Shown in pieces: positions 34,467 to 46,699 of a stretch of DNA of 64,000 bases. Position numbers and translations under genes: made by a program. Every line of letters starts with the position of its first letter. Within the stretch, counting starts at the first letter, position 1. The notes under the pieces are model-generated. The model worked only from the letters and a program-made list of their open reading frames with translations. It was not told where the DNA came from and did no database searches. This DNA comes from Toxonevra muliebris (lineage: Eukaryota > Arthropoda > Insecta > Diptera > Pallopteridae), in contig OY829329.1 in the NCBI GenBank assembly GCA_963691655.1, forward strand, positions 19,234,708 through 19,298,707, written 5' to 3'.

Positions 34467-35917
34467 GATAACTTAATTTATTATGATAAAAATTACGAAA
34501 AATTACTCAAAGAATTCCATGATCTAACACTTCCAACAAATTATAATGATTTAGAAAACAAAAATTTAACCGGAGTGTACCATCACATCGAAACAAAAGG
34601 TCAGCCAGTTTTTGCAAAAGCGCGTCGGTTACCACCAGATTAATATGAATCAGCAAAACAAGAATTCGATCATATGGTTAAAATCGGTATTTGCAGACCA
34701 TCTAAATCGCCATGGTCAAGTGCATTACATGTAGTAAGCAAAGCAAATGGAGCTGATAGAGCATGCGGTGATTATAGACGATTAAATTCTGTTATAACAC
34801 CCGATCGCTATCCGGTACCAAATATCCAAGATTTTACTATTAATTTGCACAACTGTAAAATATTCTCAAAAATTGATTTAACTCGCGCTTATCACCAAAT
34901 ACCCGTATATGAACCGGATATTCCGAAAACCGCTTTAATAACACCTTTCGGTTTATATGAATATACGCGAATGCCTTTTGGTTTACGAAACGCTGGTCAA
35001 ACGTTTCAACGATTTACGTTTTAAAAGGTTTACCATTCGTTTTTAAATACATCGATGATATTCAGGTTGCATCTAAAAGCCATGAAGATCATTTGCTTCA
35101 CTTAAGAATAATTTTTGAACGTTTCCGCGAGCACGGTCTTAGAATTAACGTGTCAAAATGTGAATTCGGGAAGCCTGAGATTAACTTTCTTGGTTTTACA
35201 ATAAACAAAAATGGAATAAAACCTACAGACGAAAAAATTGAAGCCGCTCAAAAAATCGAGCTATCTAAAATGGCAAAAGAACTGCGAAAATTTATTGCAT
35301 CTTTAAATTCTTATCGCCGTTGCATTCTCAACGCGGCCGAGTCCCAGGGTGTTTTACAAAAATTAATAAAAGGTAATAAAAAAAATGATAAGACCCTAAT
35401 CGAATGGACTGATGAATCAAAATCCGCGTTTGAAAAATGCAAATTCGAAATGAAAAATACAGCTCTATTAGCACATCCATGCGCAACTGCGAAACTCAAT
35501 CTATTCGTCGATGCATCAAATTTCCGCGTTGGTGCTGCATTACACCAAGTGATAGATGGTACACATGAGCCTCTCGGATTTTTTTCAAAACGTATGACCG
35601 ATACCCAAAAGAAATATAGTGCATATGACCGCGAACTACTTGCTATTTATCAAGCCATCAAACATTTTCGTACACAACTAGAAGGTCGCGAATTTACTAT
35701 ATATACCGATCACAAGCCGCTAACATCTATGTTTAACAAAAAATTTGATCAATGCACTCCGCGTCAGTTAAGACACATCGATTACATAGGGAAATTCACC
35801 ACAGATATCCGGCATATTTCCGGTGAAGATAACGTAATTGCTGATATGCTGTCGCGCATCGAAAGTCCAAATACGACTGAAATTGAGTCAATTAATTACG
35901 AAAAATACACAGCATGA
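34467..35917 (+). pseudogene. degraded Ty3/gypsy-type pol fragment (RT and RNase H)
   Basis: Remains of an LTR retrotransposon polyprotein. Order seen: the pre-RT HHIETKG and ARRLPPD block, then reverse transcriptase with RPSKSPWSS, KIDLTRAYHQIP, MPFGLRNA and the YIDD active site (about 35,048), then RNase H with LFVDAS, YDRELLAI, TDHKPLT and DMLSRIE. Lesions: an in-frame stop at 34,641-34,643 and a frameshift near 35,015. Protease, integrase and LTRs are absent, so both ends are truncated. It is in sense orientation and starts within tens of bases of the ABCA stop, so ABCA transcripts could run into it. Confidence 0.88.
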
Positions 35918-36365
35918 GCTTGGATCCATGGATGTTCGGCTTTGCCGTTGCCGTTTCTACTATTCATCATACTTATTTATGTACTTATGTATAAAATTTT
36001 TTAAAAACAATAAGTATTCATTTAACGGATCCGTAAAGACTCTTTTTTTTTGACTCATCTCTATAATTATTTTCTAGATAAACTTGTGAGTTATTTGGTT
36101 TTAATTGCGTCAGATGCGACAGCAACATTATGATAAGTGCCAACACTTAAATCTCATGTCTTCTTATGGAGACGAACATATTGGCTGTAACAATGGTCGC
36201 ATTCAGAAGACACACCGGAGGCTCAACATGTTGAGAGTAAATTCGCTTCTGCTACGTGTACATATTTTGTGTCTTCTGAATGGCATGATGGCCAAATTTT
36301 TGAGAAACAAAAAAAGTGAAAAATTTTCATTTTATAAAAGACAAAAAAATGAAAGATATCTATTA
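35918..36365. other. short gene-free stretch with a hairpin repeat at 36,195-36,279
   Basis: The hairpin CATTCAGAAGACACA...TGTGTCTTCTGAATG matches that at 19,477-19,559, and matching sequence continues for about 60 bp downstream (word GAGAAACAAAAAA). Nothing else is recognised. Confidence 0.55.
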
Positions 36366-36840
36366 CACAGTGCAACAAATTTTCAACTTTTCCATTATGT
36401 ACTAGATTTTCCAACGGTTTTATAGTAATTTACGGTCGCTGATCGCGACTGCGCACTTAGTTTTTCTCCATCACATCTAATTCTCCCACATAAAGTCGGA
36501 AAAATTAAGAAATTTCTTTATTTCAACAGATACGAATTTGATGTCTGAAGCAAAGTTCTTAAACACAAAGAAATAAACAATTTTTGTTTACACATTTTCC
36601 CCCATCTCTCTCTTGAAAATGGGAGTTTAAACCCCCTTTTTCGATCAATAGCCGATAAAACAAAAACCATTTAGAAAACTATTATACTCTGGAGAAAATG
36701 TTTCTTGTTAAAAATTATGAGGGGTTCTAAAACATTGGAACGACCTACGAGGTGCACTTTTTCCAGAATAATGCAAAATCGAATTTTTTGCATTAGAATC
36801 GAACCACTCACACTATGTAAGTAAAAAATTAAATTGTTTG
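36366..36840. repeat. roughly 470-bp dispersed repeat (second copy at 51,250-51,740)
   Basis: ACACAGTGCAACAAATTTT, GATTTTCCAACGGTTTTATA, CTTTATTTCAACAGATACGA and CTTGAAAATGGGAGTTTAAA occur in the same order at both loci. There is no coding content and the ends do not form clear inverted repeats. Class unknown. Confidence 0.7.
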
Positions 36841-37920
36841 TTGTTGTAATTACATTAGGCTTTCACGTGGAGCCAACAAATTTAAAAATAAATAAAAGTT
36901 TTATTGATTTACAAAAAAAAATGTATTTGTTGGCACCATAAAATCAGACAAAAACATATCAAACAGCAGACAGAAAACCTCTATCAAGCTCTCCAAAAAT
37001 AGGCCACCTATAAACTAACCATATGGGCGTCCATGTCCAACAAATCCTAAAATCAGTGTTGTTACATTTATAATTTCAAATTACTGTACAAAAAAAAAAA
37101 TTATTGTTTTTTTTGGTTAAATTATTGTACATTTAAAAAATGAAGTAAAACTACCGTTTTTACCGAAAAACAAACTTGTATTTATTATCAAAAACAAAAA
37201 ACAGAAGTTTATTATTTTTTTCAAATAATTAAAATAATTTGATGAAATATATACGCATTTCGCGTTTTTATTAATTGACTTTTTGAAAATTATCCCAAAG
37301 AACTGTAGATTTCTGAAAGTTTTGTAATTGAGTAAAGTAGTTTTTTTTATTAAAACTTGCTCTCTCTCACACACGTACACTTCCACAAGATATACAAGAT
37401 TACGCCACGCGCATCTCCGTTATTTGGCTCTCACAAAATTGAGCGAGAGCTTTTGTGTCTGTGATGTAGATTGTCATTTTCTTTATTTGCATTTATATAT
37501 AAGCAGTGCATTATGAGGCCGCTGAAAAATTTAGTTGGCCAAATTAAAAAAAACGAGTCTCGGTTTGAAACCAAAAGTACATATCTTACTCCTCATCGAC
37601 CCATCATTAAATTTCACACTGAGGATATCCGAATTATGCAAAGTATCTGATTGTGCGAGCGTCGAAAGTTGCAATATCATCTCGGTAGTACCTATTAAAA
37701 TTAATTTTTTTTATCCGACCTGATTCAAAAAATTATAACAAAAATTTTATTTGTCATCTTTTCTATGTTTTATATTAGTAAATTCTTTGGATTTATATTA
37801 CTGCGTGTTATGAAGCAACGTCATCGCCACATTTGTGGCACATATTATGAATGAAAAGTTAACTATTTTAACTTATAATGAAGACAAATAACTATTAATA
37901 TTTCATTATATATTTGTATC
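36841..37920. other. gene-free stretch
   Basis: AT-rich sequence with several T runs. The small frames (37,117-37,386 and 37,328-37,516) are low-complexity and overlap on opposite strands. No feature supported. Confidence 0.45.
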
Positions 37921-38980
37921 CAGGGCCGTAGCCAGAAATTTTTTTCAGGGGGGGTTTCGTTCAAAGAAAATATTCATAAATAATTTTTATCAAACTGATT
38001 TTTAAATACAATAAATTAAATCGATGATACATTTGATGAACCCTATCAGACTAAGGACAAAAGTAGATGAATGTCTTAAAACGTTAGGAAAAATTTTCCG
38101 ATTTTTTTAATCTTAACCTCAAAAATATGGCCGAAAGAGACAAAAAAATTCACTGAATAATCAAAATAAATTTTTAATGCATTTTTTTTATCGCGAAGGA
38201 CATAATTTCGTTAACTCATTGGCTTCCCACTACTGATGATGTACCCAACCTCAAAAAAATTACCAAAAATAGTAGAGGCTCATTTTTTTTCAAATGATCA
38301 TTATTGGGAATTTGGCCATTATCAATGATAAGGAACCCGGATGAGGTTGGCTTATATTCCCTAAATTCGGGAAGTCATAGCATTGAAAGAGATCTTTCTA
38401 GTCGTGGTGCTCTGAGCAATAATGGGTTAAAAAATTAATTACATTTTAAGATTTTTTCCTAAAACTGCTAATAAGATGGAGTTTTTGCGAAAGAATTTAT
38501 CACGTTGAACACGAATCTTAGGTCAAAAACTTTCCATCACGTCACGTTTTAGGAAAAAAATGGGGTCAAGCAAGTCTAATTTTACAAGGATCCGATCATT
38601 TTTTCTATTTTTTTATTAATTTTTAAACTTTTCAAACTAATTCAGGACGAAACTTTAAACCAAAAACAGTTACTGACCTAGAAAAACTATGAATGCAGGA
38701 GTGCTAAGTATCAGCTTCTCTTTTTGAATCCGTAGTCAAACCTCATGTCGAAGAAAACAAATCAGATTTGATCGCATAGTGTAACTAAGACTTCAAATTT
38801 ATTTTTTATATTTGACTTTTTAGAAAAAAACCGATGGAAGTAAAAAATATGGTTAAATATATTTTATTTTGACTTTTTCTCCATCCATTGGCAACTAATC
38901 TCAAAAATTTGAATAAATTTTCCACATTTCGGGGGGGGGGGGGCAGAACCCCCAAAACCTCCCCCCTAAATACGGCCTTG
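37921..38980. mobile_element. hAT-like non-autonomous element with 8-bp target duplication
   Basis: The ends CAGGGCCGTAGCCAGAAA and, in complement, CAAGGCCGTATTTAGGGGGG are imperfect inverted repeats. The octamer TTTGTATC flanks both sides exactly (37,913-37,920 and 38,981-38,988). G-rich and C-rich runs lie just inside the ends. No transposase frame. Confidence 0.85.
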
Positions 38981-39062
38981 TTTGTATCTGCAAATAACTG
39001 AATTAAAACTTATTTCCACATTTCTGAAAACTTTAGTGCAAAGGAATTCTGAATATGCAGAT

Positions 39063-40139
39063 CAACCCATTTTTTCTTTCTCCCCGATAACTCTCGCGAA
39101 ATTCCCGATTTTCGACCAAATCCCCCGCACCGGTATAATTTCATATTATAACAGTACGATACGCACTTTTCATATACAAATTTTATACAAACGCAAAATA
39201 CCCTTTACGTAGGCTTAGAGTTACCCTCGGTCAGAGTTATTTTATGGTGCCCTGCACTTTCTTGGTTAAAATTTTTTTTTTATCAATTTTTCTTGGATTG
39301 ATTAATTGATAAAAAAATTTTTTTCTGACATCTATTTAAAGGCTTTAAGTACAAGAAAAATTGTGTAATAATTAAAAAAAAAATTATATAAAAGGCTTTT
39401 TTGCAGCTTGATGGAAGACGTTTTGAAAATCATCAAACGCAATGGCGTGCGTGATTGCAGCTCACTGGAACATATAAAAAAATTACATTAGAAAAACTAT
39501 AACTGTACTCTCAGGACATACTAAGATTATTTTGTTTGACCAACAATTCACAAAATGGCAGATAGCTAAAATTAGTTTTTTCAAAAATTGGACTTTTTTC
39601 GTAAATCAAAGTTCCAAATTGAGGAAAGAATTAACCAAACTTACATCCTGGGGCCATTGGAATGTAGAAGAACATATTTAAATTTCAGTTATAGTGCACG
39701 ACAATGGCAAAAAAATTGTTTTGAGAAAAACTGGTTTAAAGTTTAGACTATCGGTTTTTAACATATAAAATATACTTCTTCTTCTTTATAAATGCTGACC
39801 ATAATTAATTAGAAGGTGCTGATCAAAGGCATAGCTAAGCTTTTCTAAGCAGCTGAAAGAGAAACCGAAGCACTGCACGATCAAGTTGGACTGTCTGAAT
39901 ACTAAACATAAACTGTATTGCATAAAGCAATGTTTTTATGGTGGTGGTTGCGAATGTGCCAGAATTGTATTTAGGAATATAAAATTTGGCAAAAAATATT
40001 CTACAGACTTTTTGAGGTATTTTAATATTAAAAGCTGAACGGTTTCAAATTCCCCGCAAAAATCAGCTCATTCCCCGATTCCCCGCACTAAGTAAAATTC
40101 CCCGCAAATCGGGGAATTCCCCGCAAGTTGGCATCGCTG
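39063..40139. mobile_element. hAT-like element related to 753-1,506
   Basis: The octamer ATGCAGAT flanks both edges (39,055-39,062 and 40,140-40,147). The right end, AAGTTGGCATCGCTG with the preceding CCCCGCAAATCGGGGAATTC, is the same as in the copy at 753. The left tip has lost about seven bases. The shared interior includes GGTATAATTTCATATTATAA. At 1,077 bp it is longer than the other copy and likewise non-coding. Confidence 0.82.
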
Positions 40140-40830
40140 ATGCAGATGATGACTGTTTGCTCTCCCAAACTTAAACTCTCACATTTGTATATGTATATGT
40201 GAGAAAAAATTTATAATTTCTGTACGAATTAAGAAAGCTCGCTCAGTAAATGTTTGAAGAAACTCTCAGCTGTTCTTTACTCTTACGTTCTCACATATGT
40301 ATGTTAATATGCATTCATATACGAGAACACTACTACCACTTTTACATATATTCATACATGTGAATAGTATACGTGTGAAAGGTGTGAGAGCGCTACCCAA
40401 TGTTCTGTAAATCTACAGAGCTTTGAGATAAAATTTGAATTTTGTAATTTTATTTGGAAATTTTCCCGTTAGTGCGGTTGGTAGAGTAAAAAACTCCACC
40501 AAAAGTTAACAATAATTCTTATAAGAAATTTTTCTTCAGTAATTATTAGTGGGGGTATGATAGATCCAAAAACCATAAAAATCAGTTCTGGGGCTGCAGA
40601 GCAACCCCCGCAAAAAACCCCCTTTTAGTGAAAAAAACGTTTTTTTACTAATAACTTGATAACCGTAGGAGATATCAAAAAAATTCTTACTACAAAAACC
40701 AAGCCTGAGTAATTTCCTAAAAAACGATATAGAGTAATTTTTCGTATATGCCATAGTTTTCGAGATATTCAATATTTTAAACATTGCAAACTTTGTACTG
40801 TGGGTAGGCACATTTTTTGAATTTTAAGTT
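40140..40830. repeat. A-type repeat, copy 1
   Basis: A segment of about 690 bp recurs at 42,330-43,030 in the same orientation and at 45,240-45,960 inverted. Shared landmarks: CACCAAAAGTT, GGGGGTATGATAGAT, TTCTGGGGCTGCAGAGCAAC, GTAGGAGATATCAAAAAAAT and GTTTTCGAGATATT. Non-coding, class unknown. Copy 1 was entered by the hAT-like element at its left edge. Confidence 0.72.
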
Positions 40831-42329
40831 ATAACTATATTTTCTACAGAGCCTTGTTATGACATTACATTTTTAAGCTGAAAAGTACTTAAATTTATCA
40901 AAAAGAAAGCAGTTTTACACTTTTTTTTTTTTTTTTTTGAAATACCTGGAGTTTCAACAACAAATGGATTCTAACAATTTTTGACCTCCTATTTATTAAG
41001 TCTATCATAATTTGCCTGTATGCAATTTTAAACTTGCTTATATACCTTATACGTACCTATGTACAGTACTGTGCAAATCAGTGATTTGGAAGTGGTACCC
41101 ACCCACTCTATGTTTCTGGGTTCCGAAGTAGGTTTCGAGGAGTTGAGCTCGGATGGTAGTGACAACCCATAAGAAAACTTAACTCTTCTCCATACTAATC
41201 AATCTTAAAACAATTTTATTGTGCGTTTCGAATAGATTTCATGTCTAAATATTCCAAAAAGTGGCAATTTTCACAATGGCTGATGTAGCATTTAGGCTTC
41301 CGGAGCTTCCCTATGAATTAGGTAGTCAATATTTATAATTATTTCATGAAAATGATAAAGACCGTGAACAAACCAATTTATTCAATTGCAAATAATTCCG
41401 CCCCCATGCTTGCCAATGACTTTACAGAACAATGTTTTAGTCGTTCCATTTTATTATGAATTAATTCAATTAAATTTGGACCATTGGATCATTGAACCAG
41501 TTTTGACTAAACTTACGTCAATTTGGTAAATAGTTCCGTATAGACAGAAGTTAAAATTGTCACTTTTTGGAATATTTAGACACGAATTCTACTCGAAAAG
41601 CACATCAAAGTTGTTTTAATATTTATTAGCATGGAGAAGGGTTTTTTTCACTACCATCCGAGCTTAACTCCTTGAAACCTAATTCGGAACCCCGAAATAT
41701 AGATTGGTACCTACCCACTTCCAAATCAGAATTGAGCTGGGATATATTTGAAATAAAAGTGGGAAATGGAGGACATTCATCAAGGAAATAAATGTATTTT
41801 TATTTTAAAATATAATTGCGTTTTTATTAACTCCACTCATACCGTTTTTGGATATATAAAATATCGTCAGTATAGAAAGGATTAAAGTGCCTAAAAAAGG
41901 AGTTAAGGAATTTTTGTGTAATTTACCGGCGGCGATGACAAGACGCGGCAACGCAAGGCTCTTGTTAATCTACTGCAGCGCTATGCACCCCATGGGTACA
42001 TTTTTTCTCGTCTTTTTAAATGTTTACAACACTAGCAACAATAGAGCACAACATGCAGCACTCACACAGGCGCAAAATTTTATTGTTAAAAACGTAAGTT
42101 AGCGTATTTTGCCAAAAACAATGTTTTTGGAATATTTTAAATTTATCTACATTTTGTCTATAGAAGAATATCTGATTTCAATGATCTTTTACCAAACACC
42201 AATAAAGACTTACGATCTTATGTTATGCTAATAAAAGCGAGAATATAACCATTTCGAAGAAGAACTTGTGATTCTCTTTTGACCAAACGAGTTTCCTTTA
42301 ATTAACAATTGCTCTCTCTCTCTCACACG
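40831..42329. other. Tc1-type left end with nested foldback element
   Basis: TACAGTACTGTGCAAATCA (from 41,062) matches the terminus of the element at 57,638. From about 41,083 to 41,735 lies a foldback pair: GATTTGGAAGTGGTACCCAC on the left and its diverged complement ending CCACTTCCAAATC on the right. One arm of the same foldback occurs in the 57,638 element. The matching Tc1 right end is missing. Nothing else is coding. Confidence 0.6.
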
Positions 42330-43030
42330 TAGACTTAGAACTCTCAGATGTTCAGATGATGACTACTTGCTCTTTCAAACTCAAGCTTTCACTTTTGTGT
42401 ATGCATATGTGAGAGTAAGTTCATAGTTATCGTAAGAGTTATACAAAGCTTCCGTAAATTTAAGAAAGCTTTGTAAATGTGCTATTCACTCTTACCTTCT
42501 CAGACATGTATGTGCATTCATATACGTGAATACAACTACCACTTTTACATATATTAATATATGTGAATAGTACACGTGTGAAACGTATGAGAGCGCTACC
42601 CAAAGTTCTGTAAATCTAGAAAATCTACAGAGCTTTGAAATAAAATTGAAATTTTGTAATTTTATGTGGAAATTTTCCCGTTGTGCGGTCGGTAAAGTAA
42701 AAAACTTCACCAAAAGTTCATAATAATTCGTATCTGAAATTTTTCTTCAGTAATTGTAAGCGGGGGTATGATAGATGGAAAAACCACAAAAAACAGTTCT
42801 GGGGCTGCAGAGCAACCCCCCCAAAAAAACCCCCCTTTTGGTGAAAAAAACGTTTTTTACTAATAACTGGTTAACCGTAGGAGATATCAAAAAAATTCGT
42901 ACTACAAAAACAAAGCTTGAGTGATTTTCTAAAAAAAGGTATTAAGTAATTTTTTCGTATTTGTCATAGTTTTCGAGATATTCTATATTTAAAACATTGC
43001 AAACTTTGCGCGCGCATCTTTGTTTATTTG
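42330..43030. repeat. A-type repeat, copy 2
   Basis: Collinear with 40,140-40,830. It ends in GCGCGCATCTTTGTTTATTT and TTTTGCGCGC, sequence also found inverted at the start of copy 3. Together with copy 3 it brackets the hAT-like element at 43,371. Confidence 0.72.
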
Positions 43031-43370
43031 AATTTTTGCGCGCTGAGCCTAAAGAAAAAATTAAATTATTTATTTTTTAATGCAATTACTCAACTTTTAA
43101 ATTATTAGAAAATATTGTTAAAAGATATGTGAACTGAAAAACATTTTTTTTGTGCTATGTATCCAATTAGTTTGGGTCTTTTTTTATTTTTAGGAAACAA
43201 TATGCTGATAAAATTGCAAAATGTGAATGTTTTTATTTCTAACTTTTCAGCATTTGTAGAAGTAATGTTTTGACCTAAAAGATAAAAAATTTATAACATA
43301 TAGTGAAACCAGTTATTTTTATTAGGCCTGCAAATAGTTAAAGTAGGACAAATCAACAGGCAACTATACT

Positions 43371-45114
43371 CAGTGGCGGTTCTAGGATTTGGGTTTGGAG
43401 GTGGCGGGGGCTGATTTTACTAAATTAAAAGATAAATATCAGATTCACTATCGACCAAGAGGTAGTGCAAAAATCCTATCAAATACAGGTCAAAAATTAA
43501 AAGATAACTGGAACAAAACTGAGACCAAAGTTCAAACTAAAATCGGATAGAAATTTAGGCGGAAATTTCGACCAAATTTCAAACTAAAATTCAAATACTT
43601 TTTTCAGATCGAAGTTCAAACCAAGAAAAGAACCAAATTCAGATAAAAAATCTGGATCAAAATGAGACCAAATCCAGATCAAAGTCTTGATTATGACTTT
43701 TTTGATGGATTTATATTGTTAAATGATCTATTTTGAGAAAACAATTAGAAGGAAATTTTAATTTCCTTTGAGAAAAAATTTTGATAAAACAATTTGATAC
43801 ATCTCCATTTTTGAGTCATTTTTGGTCCGAACAAAAACCTGAAAAAAAATTTAACTAAGATAATAGTTGATTTGGATAATACTTTAAACGAATTTTTAAA
43901 ATATATACTCATATCACTCTTAGCATCGATATCACTATTAATATCGGCCTGGTGGTGAGTTTACGATCTCACAACTTCATAACCAAGTACTTAACTTTTA
44001 TGAAAAATTAAATGCGTTCTTTAAACCGGCTATACATTAATTAAAATGTAAATATACCTTAATTTGACCAAAAAACCAATACATTTTAAATTTCAACGAG
44101 ATCCGTACACGCTTTTGGGTACCGGGCAACAACCGGTTAAAAAAAAACAATGTTCCGACCACGCATCGGAATCGGAGATCAAAACTCAGATTAAAAATCC
44201 AAAATTCAGACCGAATCAAAACCAAAATCAGTTTTAAAATTTATTCCAAAACTCAAAAAAATTTAGACCACGACTCAGACCAATAGTTAGGCAAAACTTT
44301 AAGCCAAAAGGACACCGATACTAATACCGAACGAAAAATTCAGACCAAAAACAGGTGGAAATATCTCATAAATATTTACATCAAAAAATTTTAATTTAAA
44401 TTAAACAAAAACTAGACTAAAATTCCACACGAATTCAGACCAAATTTTAAAAAAAAATTCAGACCGATTTTGGACCGAAATTCAGACCAAAATCGTATCA
44501 AAATCAAGCCAATTCAGGCGAAAATATTAACCACAACTCTAACTAAGAGTCAGATTAAAACTGAGGCCAAAAAGACACCAAATACAAATTAAAAGCAAAC
44601 CAAAATTTAGACCAGAAATCAGATCAAACGCTGGAAAGCAAATCACTGACTTACAATCAAACCAAAATTCAGATCAAAAACGGAAAAGTTAAACCAATAT
44701 CAGACTAAAATTTAATGCAAAAACTAGACCATTATCAAGCTTTTTGAAAGTAAGCTGGCGTTGAAATTGTAAATTTAATGTATTCTGAATGTATTTAATA
44801 ACCAGTTGCTCTGCAACGTGCATCCTATTGGCACGCCCAGCATAGCGGCTAATCAGAATTGATTAAAATATCCGACCCCATTTTAATATTTATTTTAAAT
44901 TATTATTATTAAAATCAAATATAATATAAAATATTATTTAAATCCTAAAGTTTTTCGTTTGATGAAAGTATATACTTTTCACTGCTGATGGTTTTTTTTC
45001 GGATAAATCTAAATATTTTTGATTTCTCAACAATGACTGTTTACTATAAGATTGTCGGGTTTTGGGAGGGGGCGGGCATCATCCCCTATATTCCCGCCTC
45101 TGGATACGCTACTG
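43371..45114. mobile_element. hAT-like element filled with degenerate GACCAAAATTCA repeats
   Basis: The ends CAGTGGCGGTTCTAGG and, in complement, CAGTAGCGTATCCAGA match at 11 of 16 positions. The flanking octamers ACTATACT and ACTATATA agree at six of eight. The interior is a long array of degenerate 10-14-bp units of the type GACCAAAATTCA. Most of the element (about 43,465-45,045) is inverted relative to 46,700-48,185. No transposase. Confidence 0.65.
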
Positions 45115-45239
45115 ACTATATACTAAAAATTTTACGTAATAAATGAAAATGACAGAGGAGATTGTACTTTATATTTCCTTCTTTATATATTCTTCCTAGC
45201 TTGTTTGGTTTTCGAGTAATTCAATTTTTCCTATAGGCT

Positions 45240-45960
45240 CCGCGCGCAAAAATTCAAATAAACAAAGATGCGCGCGCATCCACAGTACAAAGTACAAAGT
45301 TTGCAATGTTTTAAATATTGAATATCTCGAAAACTATGGCATATACGAAAAATTACTCTATATCGTTTTTTAGGAAATTACTCAGGCTTGGTTTGTGTAG
45401 CAAGAATTTTTTTGATATCTCCTACGGTTAACCAATTATTAGTAAAAAACGGGTTTTTTCACTAAAAGGGGGGTTTTTTGGGGGGGTTGCTCTGCAGCCC
45501 CAGAACTAATTTTTGTGGTTTTTGGATCTATCATACCCCCACTAACAATTACTGAAAAAAAATTTCACATAAGTATTATTATGAACTTTTGGTGGAGTTT
45601 TTTAATCTACCAACCGCACTAACGGGAAAATTTCCAGATAAAATTACAAAATTTCAATTTTATCTCAAAGCTCTGTAGATTTTCTAGATTTACAGAACTT
45701 TGGGTAGCGCTCTCACACCTTTCACACGTATACTATTCACATATATGAATATATGTAAAAGTGGTAGTAGTATTCACTTAAATAAATTCGAATACAGCAT
45801 ACATATGTGAGAACTTAAGAGTAAGTGTGAAGAGCAGTTAAGAGTTTCTTCACACATTTACTGAGTAAGCTTTCTTTAGTTTACAGAAGCTTCGTAAAAT
45901 TTGTACGAAAATTATGAATTCACTCTCGCATGTGCGTATACCAGGTATGCCCAAGAATAA
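45240..45960. repeat. A-type repeat, copy 3 (inverted)
   Basis: Reverse complement of copies 1 and 2, starting at GGCTCCGCGCGCAAAAATTC. It lies in the spacer between the two arms of the large inverted repeat. Confidence 0.72.
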
Positions 45961-46699
45961 TATAATACAAGATTACGCCAATTAGTTGATCGAAATTGTC
46001 TCTCTCTGCGCCTGTAGTCACAAATCAAATTTTTAAAGAGAGAGCGGTGTAGACTACGTACATTTTATGCGTTAACAAGAAGTTTAAAAAACAATTAATA
46101 AATGCAAATTATAATATTATATACATATACTTATATTTAATAACTGAAATAAATATATAAAATTTAAAAAAGAGTTTTAAAACGTAAAATCAAAACAATT
46201 AAACAATTTAGTTATTAAAAATTGCATTTAGTATTAGATTGTATTATTATAATGATTATTTACTTTTATTTAAAGAAAAAATAAATAAAAAGAAATGATG
46301 AATTCTGGAGTTTTATTTTAAAGAAATATTTACAAAAAATTAATGCTAATGAAGAATTTATTGGTATTTTAGTCCATTTCGATTTAAAACGTTCTAAAAT
46401 ATTAAATTTCATTGGAATTGAAGCGTAGATTTTGTGTTTTTCTGTAAAATAACTCAAGACTTACAAATTATCCCAAAGCTCTGTAAACTTAACCAAAGCT
46501 CTGTAAATTTCTGCATAAAAGACCTCTCACCTCCTCTTGCAACACTAGCTCTCACATACTTACCCTCTCGCACTCATAAGCATTTATATGCGTGAGCAGA
46601 TTTTAAGTTTCGTGCTAATTGTCTCAAAGTTCTATAGGTCGGCTTTCAGAACTTGACAATCTTGGTTTACCAAATATATGCGAAGAGCACTATATTTAA
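45961..46699. other. spacer of the large inverted repeat
   Basis: AT-rich sequence with no recognised gene. The word CAAAGCTCTGTAAA, present in the A-type repeats, recurs twice near 46,470-46,510. Confidence 0.4.

Noticed and set aside
34413..34643. ORF whose ATG overlaps the ABCA stop, as a separate small gene
   Set aside because: From about residue 16 on it is Ty3/gypsy pol sequence. The ATG overlap is chance, and a premature stop ends it.
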